The translations under genes were made by a program, and so were the position numbers. From Saccopteryx bilineata (Eukaryota > Chordata > Mammalia > Chiroptera > Emballonuridae), in NCBI RefSeq assembly GCF_036850765.1, contig NC_089498.1, forward strand, positions 77,602,305 to 77,666,304: a stretch of 64,000 nucleotides of DNA, read 5' to 3'. The notes beneath the pieces are model-generated. The model did not search any database, had not been told where the DNA came from, and was given only the letters and a program-made list of their open reading frames with translations. Position 1 is the stretch's first letter. Each line of letters starts with the position of its first letter. This document shows positions 11,399-23,659 of this stretch, one piece after another.

Positions 11399-11771
11399 CT
11401 TTTTTTTTTTTGTATTTTTCTGAAGTTGGAAACGGGGAGGCAGTCAGACAGACTCCCGCATGCACCCGACTGGGATCCACCCGGCATGCCCACCAGGAGG
11501 CGATGCTCTGCCCGTCTGGGGCGATGCTCTGTTGTAACCAGGGCTATTCTAGCACCTGAGGCAGAGGCCATGGAGCCATCCTCAGCGCCTGGGCCAACTT
11601 TGCTCCAATGGAGCCTTGGCTGTAGGAGGGGAAGAGAGAGACAGAGAGAAAGGAGAGGGGAAAGGGTGGAGAAGCATATGGTCGCTTCTCCTTTGTGCCC
11701 TGGCTGGGAATCAAACCCCGGACTCCTGTACAGCAGGCCGATGCTCAACCACTGAGCCAACCGGCCAGGGC
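11399..11771 (-). mobile_element. SINE-A copy, antisense, 14-bp target duplication
   Basis: TTAAACATTCTTTT flanks the copy at 11385-11398 and 11772-11785. The body is complete from GTATTTTTCTGAAGTTGG to GAGCCAACCGGCCAGGGC, with moderate CpG decay. Confidence 0.95.
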
Positions 11772-12061
11772 TTAAACATTCTTTTTTTTACTCTTTACAT
11801 CTTAGATGTATTTGATACTGTAGCTGCCTTTTCTATAATAGGTAATCCTGATATGAATAATACATATATCAGACTGTTTTCTGATTTCCTAATCTTATTA
11901 TCTTCCAAGCATTAAGGATGCTAAGGGTATGGTTTCTTGACTAATTTGGATATTTTCAGCAGTTTTCAGGAATTTACTTTTGTATTCCCTATACTTGTTT
12001 GGATTACTACGGCTATATTTGTTATATTTTCAGTGCTAAAAAAACCCTTATACTATATGGC

Positions 12062-12395
12062 TTTTTTTTTTTTTTTTCAGGGACAGAGAGAAAGTCAAAG
12101 AGAAGGATAGATAGGGACAGACAGACAGGAACGGAGAGAGTTGAAGCATCAATCATCAGTTTTTGTTGCGACACCTTAGTTGTTCATTGATTGCTTTCTC
12201 ATATGTGTCTTGACTGTGGGGCTACAGCATACCAAGTAACCCCTTGCTCGAGCCAGCAACCTTGGGTCCAAGCTGGTGAGCCTTTTGCTCAAGCCAGATG
12301 AGCCTGTGCTCAAGCTGGCGACCTCAGGGTCTCGAACCTGGGTTCTCCCCATCCCAGTTCGATGCTCTATCCACTGCGCCACCGCCTGGTGAGGC
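12062..12395 (-). mobile_element. SINE-B copy, antisense
   Basis: The reverse-complement head ends GCCACCGCCTGGTGAGGC. The flanks TATATGGCTTT and TATATAGCTTT form an imperfect target duplication. Confidence 0.9.
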
Positions 12396-13695
12396 ATTAT
12401 ATAGCTTTGAAGTTATGTTATAGTTAAGCGCTATTTGCTAGTTTATTCTGATTGTATTTTGGGTGGCAAAGATACTTATTATCTCTTCCTGTCAAGCTTT
12501 AATAAAAAGTACATTTTAATGTTTCTTAGAATGAAAGTGTTCTTTTTATGAATTTTATCTTTGTATCTAATGTATGAAGGATACACAAGAAAATGTGATT
12601 GTTTTATCATTGCAATAGCAAACATATTGTAAAATTCATGACTTTTTGTTTGTGTATGAACTTAATTTTTTTGGCCTGTACATTAAACTTGAGTCGATTG
12701 ATGAAATGGTTCTTCTCTAGTTAAAGCAGTATTTAAAATGTGACTCTGCATCTTCTTAGGTACTGTAATCTCTCCAATCTTAATGTTTCTAAGTACAAAA
12801 CATCAATTAGCTCACTAAATTAAAATTAGCAAATGAGTCAGCCATGTAATTTGTGACATTTTGAGTTAGCAAGGCCATGAGGAAAGTATGTTTTAACTTG
12901 TGTGTGGGTGCTCTTATCTCAGTGTCTTTTGGTGATTGGGAGTTTGTACATGTGAGAAAATGAGGTATGGCAGTGCCCACTGTGAAATGCTAATCACTGT
13001 TATTAAGCTGCTGCTTGGGACTGGATTACTTTCCCAGAGAAGTCTCCAGGAGTTGCAAAATGTATACTATTGTTTTTCTTTTTATAAGCGAACCTTTTAA
13101 TTAGCAGGATATTAATGTAGACTATAACTTTTTAGATTTGTTTTGTGAAAGGTAGTATTTTGAAAAATCTGCAAAATGAACTATATAGACAAAGTTCTAG
13201 AGTGAATGAAATTAGATTTAAACTTCAAGGCTGGGCTCTAAAAAGCTATAAAATAAATACTAATCAATGGTCTAAGTAAAATCCAGGAAGGATTTGTATT
13301 AATTTGACAAATGGGTTTAGAATTCTTTAGCCATTATTTTTTAGAAACCAGCTTTGTTCATATATCCTTTCTCTAATTTGCTTCACTTTTGATCTTTGAT
13401 ATAACCAGCTGCAATTTTGTTTCATTAACAAACTTAACTGGTTAACAGATGTTTGTTTTGGCTTGATTGTGTCCTCTCTATTAGAAACAGCATAAGCAAA
13501 CATAGAAACCATGCTGGGCCTTTTCCTGTCTGTAGTTAGGCATTTCAGAAGAGCAACTTAATTTTATTTACAGGTTCAATTTTTGTTCCTCTTTACTATT
13601 ATTGTAGGTATATTGTCCGTATATATACAAACATTTTAGCTCTTGTTTCCCCTGTCAGGGAGGTCTTTTGTTCTTAATCCTCCATCTGTTAGTCC

Positions 13696-13698
<3 letters not shown>
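12396..13698 (+). other. intron, nothing recognised
   Basis: AT-rich sequence with no repeat family or coding signal recognised. Confidence 0.5.

Positions 13699-13731
<33 letters not shown>
13699..13731. repeat. (CA)n microsatellite followed by T run
   Basis: About 16 uninterrupted AC units, then CCCC and a roughly 17-base T run to 13750. Confidence 0.95.
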
Positions 13732-13732
<1 letters not shown>

Positions 13733-13750
13733 CTTTTTTTTTTTTTTTTT

Positions 13751-14608
13751 GCAAGATCTTACCATGCTGGGAAAGATATTGCAGAAGAGGTAATTGAGAT
13801 ATCAGTGACTCTTCCACAGTTCTGTGGAGGGAATGGGACCAGCTTGGTGAATTTAATTTCTTCCATCTTTGATGTCAGTAAGCTACCATATGGAAAGCAG
13901 TGAGGCCTACAGGAAGGAAGTGAGCCTTAGTCCGGGCTGCCTGTGATACTCGAGTGATGTGGGCTGGATGCCAGAGGCAGCACTTGAATCTTTCTGTGAT
14001 AGCTTCTGATGCAGCTGGTCCAGCTTTTTGTTCATGGTTTGCTGCCATTTTTGTGACCCTCTCAGATCATGAATGGGAATGATGAAGTTCAGAAAAACAG
14101 AGGAAGAATTATATGGGGTATAAGAAACAATAGTAAGAGAAGCAAAATATACTCCAGTTAAAATTCAGTATTAAGGACATCAAATGATGGTTCTATTTGA
14201 TATTTGATCAACATGTTCCCCAAAATGGTATTGTAATACCATGTTGAAGCTCCTACCTATGTCAAAACCCAACCCTAGCTTTGAGATACGAGTAAATCAT
14301 CCCAGAACAGGATGTGCTAGTAGAAGAATGTGGGCTATTTGAAGAACATAAGCTATTTCATCTAGTGAGACTGCTGGCAGGATGTGGAGAGCCTGGGAAA
14401 GGCAGGCAACGGAAGGAGCCAGGAAGATATTTCCCCCTTAATTTTGTAACTTACAAGATTGTAGTATTTCCAAAAAGTTAAACAAGTAGTACAGTAAGTG
14501 CTGTATTTCTTTTACCTAGATTCATTTTACACATTTGTTCTACTCCTTGTATGTCTTCACATGTGCATGTATTTACATACATACATACATATACTCATGA
14601 TTTATGGC
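13751..14608 (+). other. intron; CATA tetranucleotide run at 14572-14595
   Basis: Unclassified sequence. The part at 14215-14430 has a repeat-like composition that I cannot name. Confidence 0.4.
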
Positions 14609-15238
14609 TGTAAAGCCAGTAGCCGCGGCCACCATCACAGCCGCCTGGCCCATGCAGGTTCTCATTGGATTCGGACAGTCGGTAAAGAAACAATGGAGCC
14701 AAAAACTGGTGGGCTGTCATCTTTAATCCTAGCTTGCACCCAGCGGGCAAATAAAAAACACACTAGTCTCCAAAACCCACTCATTCAGTGCTCACAAAGC
14801 TACTGATTTATCTGAGTTTCCTAGAATCTAAGGTTTCTAGCTCACCAGACTTATTCACCTCTGTTCCCCATCTCCTTCCTTCTTCCTACACAAACTACAC
14901 AAACTGGCTTCTCACTCAACACTCTACCATCTTGAATGCTTCTCCTGGTCACCTCCACATGGCCTTTCTCTGCTCTCTCTCTAATGCTAATCTCAGGAAC
15001 CATTAGAGAGCAAGCTCCCGGTCTGCCCCACTTTATAGTGTAGAAACCAAAACCTTTAATCCAATATACAAACAAGGAAGTCTCTGATACAAAGTCACTT
15101 ATCTGAGGCATAATGGGATTTCTCATGAGAGTGCACCACCCCACATCAGTAAAAGGATGGGAAAGGCTTAGTGCTAAAACTAAGCCTTAGGCTATAAGAC
15201 TCCTGCCTGCTTACAGCCTGTCCCCCACACCCAATACA
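14609..15238 (-). mobile_element. solo LTR-like element (endogenous retrovirus type), antisense
   Basis: Read on the minus strand, this 630-bp block begins TGTATTGGGTGTGGGGGACA and ends GGCTTTACA, so it has TGT...ACA ends. It contains a TATA-like CTATAAAG (rc of 15028-15035 region) and a later ATTAAA upstream of a GC-richer 3' part. No gag, pol or env sequence adjoins it. I could not see a clean target duplication, so the boundaries are approximate. Confidence 0.5.
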
Positions 15239-15864
15239 AATTATAAGCAAGCAAAAATATATATCATATTTAAAAACTTATTTGACCAACAGTGGCTGAA
15301 CTATTTAAAAATACATAGTGAACTATGATATAATGGTATTAAGTTAAAATGATAACTATATATCAAGGAACATCCCCCTTTGTAAACATAATAAGAAATT
15401 CAACAATGAAACACGAGTATTATCTAATAGTCCATATTTCCCCAAATGGCCTCAAAATGTCATTTCAGACTTTTGTTTTTGATCTAGGGTCCAGTTAAGG
15501 ATCATACATTGCATTTGGTTGTCATATCTCCATTAATAGAGAACAGTTTTCCTCTTTATTTTGTTTCTCTTAGTCACATTTTTGAAGCATTTAGGCCAGT
15601 TGTCTTGTAGGGTGTTGTATAATGTGTTTGTGTCCTTATGATTGGATTCAGGGTAAACGTTTTGGCAAGAATACTGTACTGATGATGATGATGTCTGTTT
15701 TTTTGTTGTATAGGAGATACATTCTTTCAGGTTACCTTCTTGTTGATGGTGCTTTTTGATCTGTTCCTTAAGGAGGTGTCTGCCAGATCTCTCTTACTTT
15801 TGTTCTTATTAAGTAATCTGTACATTGATACTTTGAGACCCTGTAAATAACCTTTCATCCAGTA
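15239..15864 (+). other. intron, old repeat-like sequence, unclassified
   Basis: The block from 15480 to 15850 (GTCATATCTCCATTAATAG, ATTGGATTCAGGGTAAACG, TCAGGTTACCTTCTTGTTG) has the look of an old L1 3' UTR, antisense, but I cannot assign it firmly. Confidence 0.3.
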
Positions 15865-16715
15865 TGTATTAGTTTCCTATTACTGCTGTAACAAATTACC
15901 ATAAATGAGGGGCTTAAAACAATGCAGATTTGTTGTCTTACAGTTCTGTAGGTCTGAAGTCCAACATGGGTCTCACTGTGTTAAAAATCACTGTGTCAGC
16001 AGGCCAGCATTCCTCTAGAGCAAGTGTAGTCAACCTTTTTATACCTACCACCCACTTTTGTATCTCTGTTAGTAGTAAAATTTTCTAACCGCCTACTGGT
16101 TCCACAGTAATGGTGATTTATAAAGTAGGGAAGTAACTTTATAAAATTTATAAAGCAGAGTTACAGCAAGTTAAAGCATATAATAATAATTACTTACCAA
16201 GTACTTTATGTCGGATTTTTGCTAAGTTTGGCAGAATAAATCTTTATAAAACAATTTACTATAGTTAAATCTATCTTTTTATTTATACTTTGGTGGTTCC
16301 GCTACTGCCTACCATGAAAGCTGGAATGCCCACTTGTGGGCGGTAGGGACCAGGTTGACTACCACTGCTCTAGAGGCTGTTGGAGAGAATGTTTCCTCAC
16401 CTTTTCCAGCTTCTATAGGCTGCTTGCATTCCTTGGCTCATGGCCCCTTTCCTTCATCTTCAAAGCCAACAACATCCATCTATTTTTCCATTATTACATT
16501 TTTCTCTGATCACATCCCGGACACCTTTTAAAGGATTCGTGTGATTCGGTGGGGGCTGCTTATGTAATCCAGGATAATTACCCCATCTCAAAGTTCTTAA
16601 TTTAATCATAACTGTAAGGTCATTTTGTCATGTAAGGTGACAGATTCACAAGTTTGTGGCATCAGGAAGTAGACCTTTGTGTGTATGTGTAGGGGGCAAT
16701 ATTCTGCCTGGTGTC
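15865..16715 (-). mobile_element. MLT1-like (MaLR) LTR, antisense, split by a hAT element
   Basis: TGTATTAGTTTCCTATTACT, GCTGTAACAAATTACCATAA, GGCTTAAAACAATGCAGA and TTACAGTTCTGTAGGTCTGA read as the reverse complement of an MLT1-type LTR. The far side ends GGGGGCAATATTCTGCCTGG. The hAT element at 16021-16367 interrupts it. Confidence 0.6.
16021..16367. mobile_element. non-autonomous hAT element with perfect 8-bp duplication
   Basis: Ends are CAAGTGTAGTCAACC and GGTTGACTACCACTG. CTCTAGAG flanks it exactly at 16013-16020 and 16368-16375. At 347 bp it has no ORF. It differs internally from the GGTCCCCAACC family, so it is a separate MITE family. Confidence 0.9.
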
Positions 16716-16985
16716 AGTATCCTCACCTGGTGTCAGTGCATTGGAGGTCGCACATCTTTGAAGGTTTGGGGGCTGTGGTAGACATGAATCACAGTTTATG
16801 GGACTGCTGCTGCTAACTGAAGGCTGGGAGTCAAGAGGCCTGAGTTCTAGTTCTGATGAGCATCTTGTATCATTTTCATGGGGCAGAAGCAGGGACTGCC
16901 TTCAGCTTCCATTTCATGTTTATTTACTCACTAGTGGGGAAAAAAAACTGAAGAGGTGTACTAATAACTTGAGAGTTGTTAGCAG
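16716..16985 (+). other. intron, nothing recognised
   Basis: No family or coding signal recognised. Confidence 0.5.
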
Positions 16986-16996
16986 TTGGAGTTTGG

Positions 16997-17193
16997 CCTG
17001 ACCTGTGGTGGCGCAGTGGGTAAAGTGTAGACCTGGAATGCTGAGGTCACCGGTTCAAAACCTCGGGCTTGCCTAGTCAAGGCACATATGGGAGTTGATG
17101 CTTTCTGCTCCTCTCCCTTTCTCTCTCTCTCTCTGTCTCCTCTCTCTAAAATGAATAAATAAAATCTAAAAAAACAAAAACAAAAAACAACAA
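16997..17193 (+). mobile_element. SINE-C copy, sense, 11-bp target duplication
   Basis: The head is CCTGACCTGTGGTGGCGCAG and the tail AAAATGAATAAATAAAATC. TTGGAGTTTGG flanks it at 16986-16996 and 17194-17204. It is the only sense SINE-C in the window. Confidence 0.93.
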
Positions 17194-17328
17194 TTGGAGT
17201 TTGGATATCCAAAATGTTTTCTGAGAAGTGTACTTAAAGTTGTAGAGGAAAGTTTTTTATTTGAATGGCCACAGATACATGAAAATATATAGGACAATTT
17301 AATAACAGACTTTTTGGTGATATTTTAT

Positions 17329-17698
17329 TTTATTTATTTATTTTTTGTATCTTTCTGAAGTTGGAAACGGGTAGGCAGTCAGACAGACTCCCACATGTGC
17401 CCGACTGGGATCCACCCAGCATGCCCACCAGGGGGCGATGCTCCGCCCCTCTGGGTCGTCGCTCTGTTGCAACCAGAGCCATTCAAGTGCCTGAGGCAGA
17501 GGACATGGAGCCATCCTCAGCGCCCGGGCCAACTTTGCTCCAATGGAGCCTTGGCTGCGGTAGGGGAAGAGAGAGACAGAGAAGAAGGGGGGGTGGAAAA
17601 GCAGATGGGCGCTTCTCCTGTGGGCCCTGGCCGGGAATCAAACCTGGGACTCCTGCATGCCAGGCTGATGCTCTACCACTGAGCCAACCGGCCAGGGC
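17329..17698 (-). mobile_element. SINE-A copy, antisense
   Basis: Complete from the rc tail (TTGTATCTTTCTGAAGTTGG) to the rc head (GAGCCAACCGGCCAGGGC). The flanks TTTTTGGTGATATTTTA and TTTTGGTGACATTTTA are a slightly diverged target duplication. Confidence 0.93.
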
Positions 17699-17961
17699 CT
17701 TTTGGTGACATTTTAAAGATTTAAGTAATATTTGAAGAATTTTGTGTCTATTATTTAAATGTGCATCTTTAATGAAAGAATTCTTGATAGTCTGAAAACT
17801 AAACAAACTTGTTTAAAAAAGAACAATACCAGTCTTATAATGTCACATGTCAGTTATATCTTAAAGCTGGGCAAAGGGAAAAATATCGTGCAGATAGATG
17901 TGTATTATATTCTTTCATGTTACTTAGTAAAAACAGAAAAATAATCAAATTAAGAATTCTT

Positions 17962-18312
17962 TTGTTTTCATCCTTTTATTTTTTTTTAATTTTTTACAGG
18001 GATAGAGAGAGAGTCAGAGAGGGATAGATAGGGACAGACAGGAATGGGGAGAGATGAGAAGCATCAATCATCAGTTTTTCATTGCGACACCTTAGTTGTT
18101 CATTGATTGCTTTTTCATATGTGCCTTGACCGTGGGGCTACAGCAGACCGAGTAACCCCTTGCTTGAGCCAGCGACCTTGGGTCTAAGCTGGTGAGTTTT
18201 TTTGCTCAAGCCAGATGAGCCCGCGCTCAAGCTGGCAACCTCGGGGTCTTGAACCTGGGTCCTCTGCATCCCAGTCCGACGCTCTATCCACTGCGCCACC
18301 ACCTGGTCAGGC
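17962..18312 (-). mobile_element. SINE-B copy, antisense, perfect 15-bp target duplication
   Basis: AAATTAAGAATTCTT lies at 17947-17961 and 18313-18327. The copy is close to the SINE-B consensus pattern seen in the other copies here. Confidence 0.95.
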
Positions 18313-18327
18313 AAATTAAGAATTCTT

Positions 18328-19084
18328 AAAGGCAGTTAACCTGAAAAGTCCTTCATTTCATAATATTTTAGTAGAATCTTTTGCAGTAGCTGCAATTAGT
18401 TGGAATGCTTTAGAAATACTGACTTGTAATTGTTAAAGACTGTTTAGCTTTTAGCCTTTAAATGTGCTTTCTAGAGTTGATAAAAAAAGATGATCTCATC
18501 AGATGAGCTCTGACCATCTGTAAACCTTCTTACTTACCTCATTTTCTACCAGCTACTGAAATATAATAAGATGCCAACAATTACATGCTCACAAAGCATT
18601 TATACCAACTTATAAATTCACCTCTTTATTGAAATATTGTGTAATATCTTGATTTCAGTTTAACATGACATAAATCTTAGCAATAAATCTTGTTTGGATA
18701 TGAACACAAACCAGGCAGTTTGCAGAACATTGGTCAGGTGTAAATTGTATGTATTTTTCTAGCTTCTACAGATTTCAGGACAAAATGTAATAAATTGTTA
18801 TTGTTGAGACCACCACTTTTTAGTCATTTAAAAGTCTGACATAGTAGAATATCACCATCTGTCTTAGTGGGAATTGCCTTGACTCTCCTGAAATCCATGA
18901 TTTATGTTTGTGACCATTTAAGTTCCCTACATTTTCTCTTTTGTCATATTAGGATATTCGATACACAATAAAAGCAAAAGAACATGGATAAAATAATATA
19001 TACTTATGCCTTGTAAATGTGCATAATAAATAGTTCATATTAGACTTGAAGGTTCTACATAAAACATGCAAGAAGAGATATTAG
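18328..19084 (+). other. intron, nothing recognised
   Basis: AT-rich unique-looking sequence. Confidence 0.5.
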
Positions 19085-19290
19085 TATCATCTTAACTTAG
19101 TGCTTCCTATATATCAGGTAATGTTTTAAGTATTTAATATATACAAAATAATTTTACATGATCCTGGAGCTATAGTACTGTTACTAATGGAATTTTACAG
19201 GTGAAGAAACAGGCCAGATAAGGTACCTGTCTGAGAGGACACAGGAAGTGTTGGAACTGGGGCTTCAATCCTGGCACACAGGTTGGAGCA
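19085..19290 (+). repeat. MIR relic
   Basis: TAGTGCTTCCTATATATCAG, AATTTTACAGGTGAAGAAAC and GGACACAGGAAGTGTTGGAA follow the MIR core. Confidence 0.65.
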
Positions 19291-19554
19291 TAGCCACCTT
19301 CTTGGTGTCTCATTTATTTGGATGAAATCAACACATATCTATTGAATCCTTGTAACATAGAAAGCACTGTACTGAGCACTCTAGAAGTTATAAGATATAA
19401 ACCATATTCAAATGGTGATTAAAATTACCTGTCAAAACATGCCAAGACATGCAGCTATGTGATTTCTCCTCAGAAATCTTGCAATCTGGGGAGAATCTGT
19501 TCTCCTCAGAAATCACATACTCCTTTTTTCAGTGATTGAGATTTTCTTTTTTTT

Positions 19555-19875
19555 CTTTTGTGTGCAAGGAGAGCTAGCGAGTGAGAAAGGGAAGGACAGA
19601 CAGACAGGAAGGGAGAGAGATGAGAAGCATCAGCTCATAGTTGATACACCTTAGTTGTTCTTTGATTGCTTTCTCATACATGCCTTGACCGGGAAGGGGG
19701 GGGGGGGGGCTACAGCCGAGCCAATGACTTCTTGCTCAAGCCAACAACCTTTTGGCTCAATCCAGAGACCATGCTGGTAAGCCTATGCTCAAGCTGGTGA
19801 CCTCAGGGTTTTGAATTTGGGTCCGCAGCATTCCAGTTCAACGCTCTATTCACTATGTCACCTCCTGGTGAGGCT
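19555..19875 (-). mobile_element. SINE-B copy, antisense, diverged
   Basis: It ends CCTCCTGGTGAGGC and carries a G run at about 19695-19708 in the body. Similar GAGATTTTCTTTT and GAAATGTTCTTTT flanks suggest an old target duplication. Confidence 0.85.
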
Positions 19876-19914
19876 GAAATGTTCTTTTCTTTAGAAATGA
19901 GTAATAACAGCCAA

Positions 19915-20155
19915 TAACAGCCAGTAATTATATATTGCTTGCTTTGAGTCAGGCACTACTGAAAGTGTTTTGAATATGATAACTTGCTGTGAGACAGTAC
20001 TTCTTTTCATTTTTAGTTTGTAAATTAGGAAACTGAGGCACGTAAAGTAAAAGGGCTTGCCCAAAATGACATTGCTGTTGTGTAGCAGAGCCAGAATTCA
20101 AATCCAGGCACGTTGGCTCCATAATCTGTATATCTAACCATTATACTACATAGCC
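19915..20155 (+). repeat. MIR relic
   Basis: GAGTCAGGCACTACTGAAAG, AATTAGGAAACTGAGGCACG, AGAGCCAGAATTCAAATCC and CCATTATACTACATAGCC match MIR in order, including its 3' end. Confidence 0.8.
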
Positions 20156-20784
20156 TCTTACTTTCCTCATGAAGAAAAGCTTTTTTTTTTTTTTTTTTTT
20201 TAAAGGAAAGGCATTGAAAAGAGTTATATGCAGGTTCTTATAAACCTGGACTTCTAAGTTAAGTGACTACAAAATATTTATAATAGTCACTGAAAAAACT
20301 TGTTAAAATCCATTTAAGGTGGTTTTTCCTAAAAGATGTTCTGAGGTAGAAGGAAGTACAGTATTATTTAAGATGTTAACGATGCTAATAAAGTTCTGAG
20401 ATTTAAAGTTGCTGAGAAATTGTGAAATTTAACTTGCTTAGGCCACAGTCCAGGCTGATTTGAGGATGGGCCCTCTCCTCTCCGCTCTGCATAGCAGCCA
20501 TTTGCTAGTCTGGAAATTTGCATTGGGTCACATAGTTTGGATAGTGCTGATTTAAGGTGATACTGCCAGTCCTTTTCCTCACTTCTCCCAAATACACATC
20601 CCAAAGAAAACCATTGATTAATTGAACTTCGAGTTTGTGTTTCAGAATAGGTCAACAGTCATCAGATTTTCATCCCTTGTCTCTAATGAATTAATTTAGT
20701 AAAACTGTTCTATGATAATTTTTCAACTGTAGAATAACATATTAGAGTTGCAGGTAATTGTTGAGATCATCAAGTTCAGGGGTT
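20156..20784 (+). other. intron, T run at 20180-20202, nothing else recognised
   Basis: No repeat family or gene recognised. Confidence 0.5.
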
Positions 20785-21073
20785 TTAAACTGACGTCCAG
20801 GGACTTCTTTTAGTGAGTTTGTGAACCCCTGAAGCTGTATGAGTATTTTTCTGGAGCCTTTCCCCTGTCCTCCTTCCACAGGTCATTTGACTCAGGCTAG
20901 TGGTTCCCAGACTTTGCTGCACATTTGAATCATCTGAAGAGCTTTTTAAAATTCCGATACCCTTATTACCCCTCACACCCATTAACTCAGAATGTGTGAG
21001 GTAGGAGCCAGATATTAGAAGTTTTGAAGATCCTGGGTAATACCCCTGTACAGCAAAAGTTTGGGAATCACTG
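20785..21073. repeat. MER5-like (hAT-Charlie) relic and a second hAT-like scrap
   Basis: From 20899, AGTGGTTCCCAGACTTTGCT, GCACATTTGAATCATCTGAA and the closing AAAGTTTGGGAATCACTG resemble MER5A. The stretch at 20785-20850 (GTCCAGGGACTTCTTTT, TTTGTGAACCCCTGAAGC) looks like another old hAT fragment. Confidence 0.6.
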
Positions 21074-21224
21074 CCTGAGGCTTTCTTCTTTTATAGATGA
21101 GCAAACAGGGTCTGCTTATGTGGTCCAGGAAACAGTCTAGATGTGTTAATTGGGCCAGGTCCTAGTTATTGCTAAAGAGATCTTAGAGGTCATTGTAAAG
21201 GAGTCTTATGAGGAAGTGGCTCTG

Positions 21225-21345
21225 GAGCCAGAATTCTTAGGTTCAAATTCTGACTTTTTCACTGGGCAACTCTAGACTGTCTTGGTTTGCTCAGCTGTCA
21301 AGACACATGGAGATAATAATAGCACAGACCACATAGGGATAGCTG
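21225..21345 (-). repeat. MIR relic, antisense
   Basis: AGGTTCAAATTCTGAC, ACTGGGCAACTCTAGAC and GGAGATAATAATAGCACAGA correspond to reverse-complement MIR segments. Confidence 0.55.
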
Positions 21346-21629
21346 GCTACAACCACATGGCCCTGAGATAGTGAGGTAGTGAACTTTTCCTGGGCCCTGA
21401 TAGAGGGCAGCTGAGCAGAGTCCAGGGCTATAAGAGGGACAGCAGCCCCCCCACCCCCACCATCCTGTTCTTGAAGGAAAAGTGTAAATTGATGTCCTTA
21501 TCACCTTCTAATGAAGACCTCCTTTCCTGTTGGAGACTTGCCCTAGTCAGAGTCCATGAATGGCTAAAATCCATGTTTCTGTGTTGTTGTTTTCTCCAGT
21601 TCTTGTTATTTAAATAATGAGAAAAAGTA
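21346..21629 (+). other. intron, nothing recognised
   Basis: Somewhat GC-richer sequence without a recognised family. Confidence 0.5.
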
Positions 21630-22290
21630 TCTATTTCATAGTAACATATGCTCATTGTACAGACTTTGAAAAATACAGAAAGGTTCAGAGGTGATACACT
21701 ATGTGCATTTCACTCCAAAGATAACTACTGTTAAAAGTTTGTGTTTTCTTTCAGGCTTCTTTCCCTTCCTTGTGTATTTGTTATATTTAAATAAAATGTT
21801 AGCTATTTAATTTTGTATTTTGCTTTCTACATTTAAAATCTGTTATGAGCCTTTCTCCATATTTTTTATTATTCTTTGAAGTGTAACATAACTGGCTGGT
21901 GGTATTTCTCATGTCTTTGTTTGAGATTTTGGATGTTCCTATTTTTTTTTTTTTTTAGTTATTCCAAATAATGCTACAAGTAATTTATAATGCTACTAAA
22001 AATTTGTGTGCATGGGTAATTACAGTATTTCTTCTCAGATAGGTTATTAGAGGAGGTATACTGGGTCATAAACATGAATTCTTTTTCTAAGACTTTTAGA
22101 ACATATTGTCAGAAAGTGGTCCAAAAAGTAGTACCAATTTATACTCTTGGGCAGAGTATGAGAGCCTTGGGCATTTACTTGCTTCATAGCCCTTACTTTA
22201 CCTTGCTGATGTGGCAGAGGGAAGAGTGGATTTACTTTGCATTTCTTTGATTGTGAATGACTCGAACATTTTTAATGTTTAATGGTTGTT
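21630..22290 (-). repeat. old L1 3'-end fragment (L1M type), antisense
   Basis: The order GAGGTATACTGGGTCATAAA, AGTAGTACCAATTTATACTC, GCATTTCTTTGATTGTGAAT and CGAACATTTTTAATG reproduces the C-terminal ORF2 and 3' region of old L1s read in reverse. It is strongly diverged. Confidence 0.6.
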
Positions 22291-23262
22291 GTTCAGTAAC
22301 TATAGTGTTGTGGTTATTGTCTCTTTAACCTTCATTTCTGTGCCCTGGAGGCAACTATCTTCAACTTTTTCAACTATATGCGGTCATTCTTTCTGAAGTT
22401 AGAGTTCTGTATTTTAAAACAACATCCTTATAATGCTTTTTCTTGAATTTCAATTTTAGACATTTTCTACTGACTTCTTGCCAGGGAAAATAAAGATCAA
22501 GTTCTCTTACACGCACACCCTTTCTTTTCTATTCCTTTTTCATCTCATTTTTGCTTAGGTCAGTATTTGTTTTCAGTGTTTATATTTTTATGAGTATGCA
22601 AATATTATTTAGTTGAATCACGAAGTATACTGTTATCAACTTTTGTGATTTTTCTTCATTATTTTTAGAATGTTCTTCCCCATCCTGAGTGCAGAAAGGC
22701 ATTTCCTAGTATTTCCTTCTAGTTTTTTGTTTGTCTTTAGTGATATGTTTAAATCCTTAAAATTATCTGCAATTTTAATTTTGGTATATAGTAAAAGGAT
22801 TTTCTTGTTTTAAATAGCTGATTTTAAATCCTGAATGTTCCAGGATCATATATTAAAATTCTTTTTTTCTCCACTAATTTATGATGCCTTACAAAAAAAT
22901 CATATAACTGTTTCAGAAATCTGGATGTCTTAATACTGAGCTTCACTTTTGCCTTTGAAATTTTAATTCAATTAACTTTCCAACTTTTATTTCACTTAAC
23001 CTCATTTAACCTGTGAAGTTGTCTCCAGTTTTGCTTTGGAATGCAGGGAGGAGGAGAGAAGGAGGCAAACGGCCTCGGTGGTACAATACTCTGTTCTCAA
23101 GGGTTTCTGGAGTGCATAGATCACTTGAAATCATTTGCCCCTGCATTCTGTGGGTCTCTAGACAATCTTAGCTAGCTCTGTATTTCAGCATTTGTTTTAT
23201 TCAGTTCTTACAGTCCTTTTGTAAATCTAAGGTTCAGAAAAGGGTTCATTTTAGCCGATTAG
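22291..23262 (+). other. intron, nothing firmly recognised
   Basis: T-rich, possibly further decayed antisense L1 in the first half; no confident assignment. Confidence 0.4.
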
Positions 23263-23273
23263 CTGTTGGCTTT

Positions 23274-23455
23274 TTTTTTTAAAGATTTTATTTATTCATT
23301 TTAGAGAGGAGAGAGAGAAAGAGAAAGAAGGGGGAAGAGCAGAAAGCATCAACTCCCACATGTGCCTTGACTGGGCAAGCCCAGGGTTTTGAACTGGTGG
23401 CCTTAGCATTCCAGGTCGACGTTTTATCCACTGCTCCACCACAGGTCAGGCCTAC
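23274..23455 (-). mobile_element. SINE-C copy, antisense
   Basis: Tail rc TTTTAGAGAGGAGAGAG and head rc CCACCACAGGTCAGGC. CTGTTGGCTTT flanks it at 23263-23273 and 23456-23466. Confidence 0.92.
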
Positions 23456-23659
23456 CTGTTGGCTTTAATGACATAAAAGTGTATTTCTCAGAGATCTTTG
23501 CTGTATTAAATCTGACACAGTTGGGAGAAAGTGGGTTACCTGTTGGGCTTGCCGTAAGCTGTTGCCCATAATACGTTGGCCCCTACTCTGCTATCTGCCC
23601 TCTCTAACCACCTCACTCTCATTCAGTATTGCCTTTGGGCAATACTAGGATGTGACTTT

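Noticed and set aside
13699..13731. CRISPR-like regular repeats
   Set aside because: It is a plain (CA)n microsatellite; no spacer structure occurs anywhere, and the genome is a mammal's.
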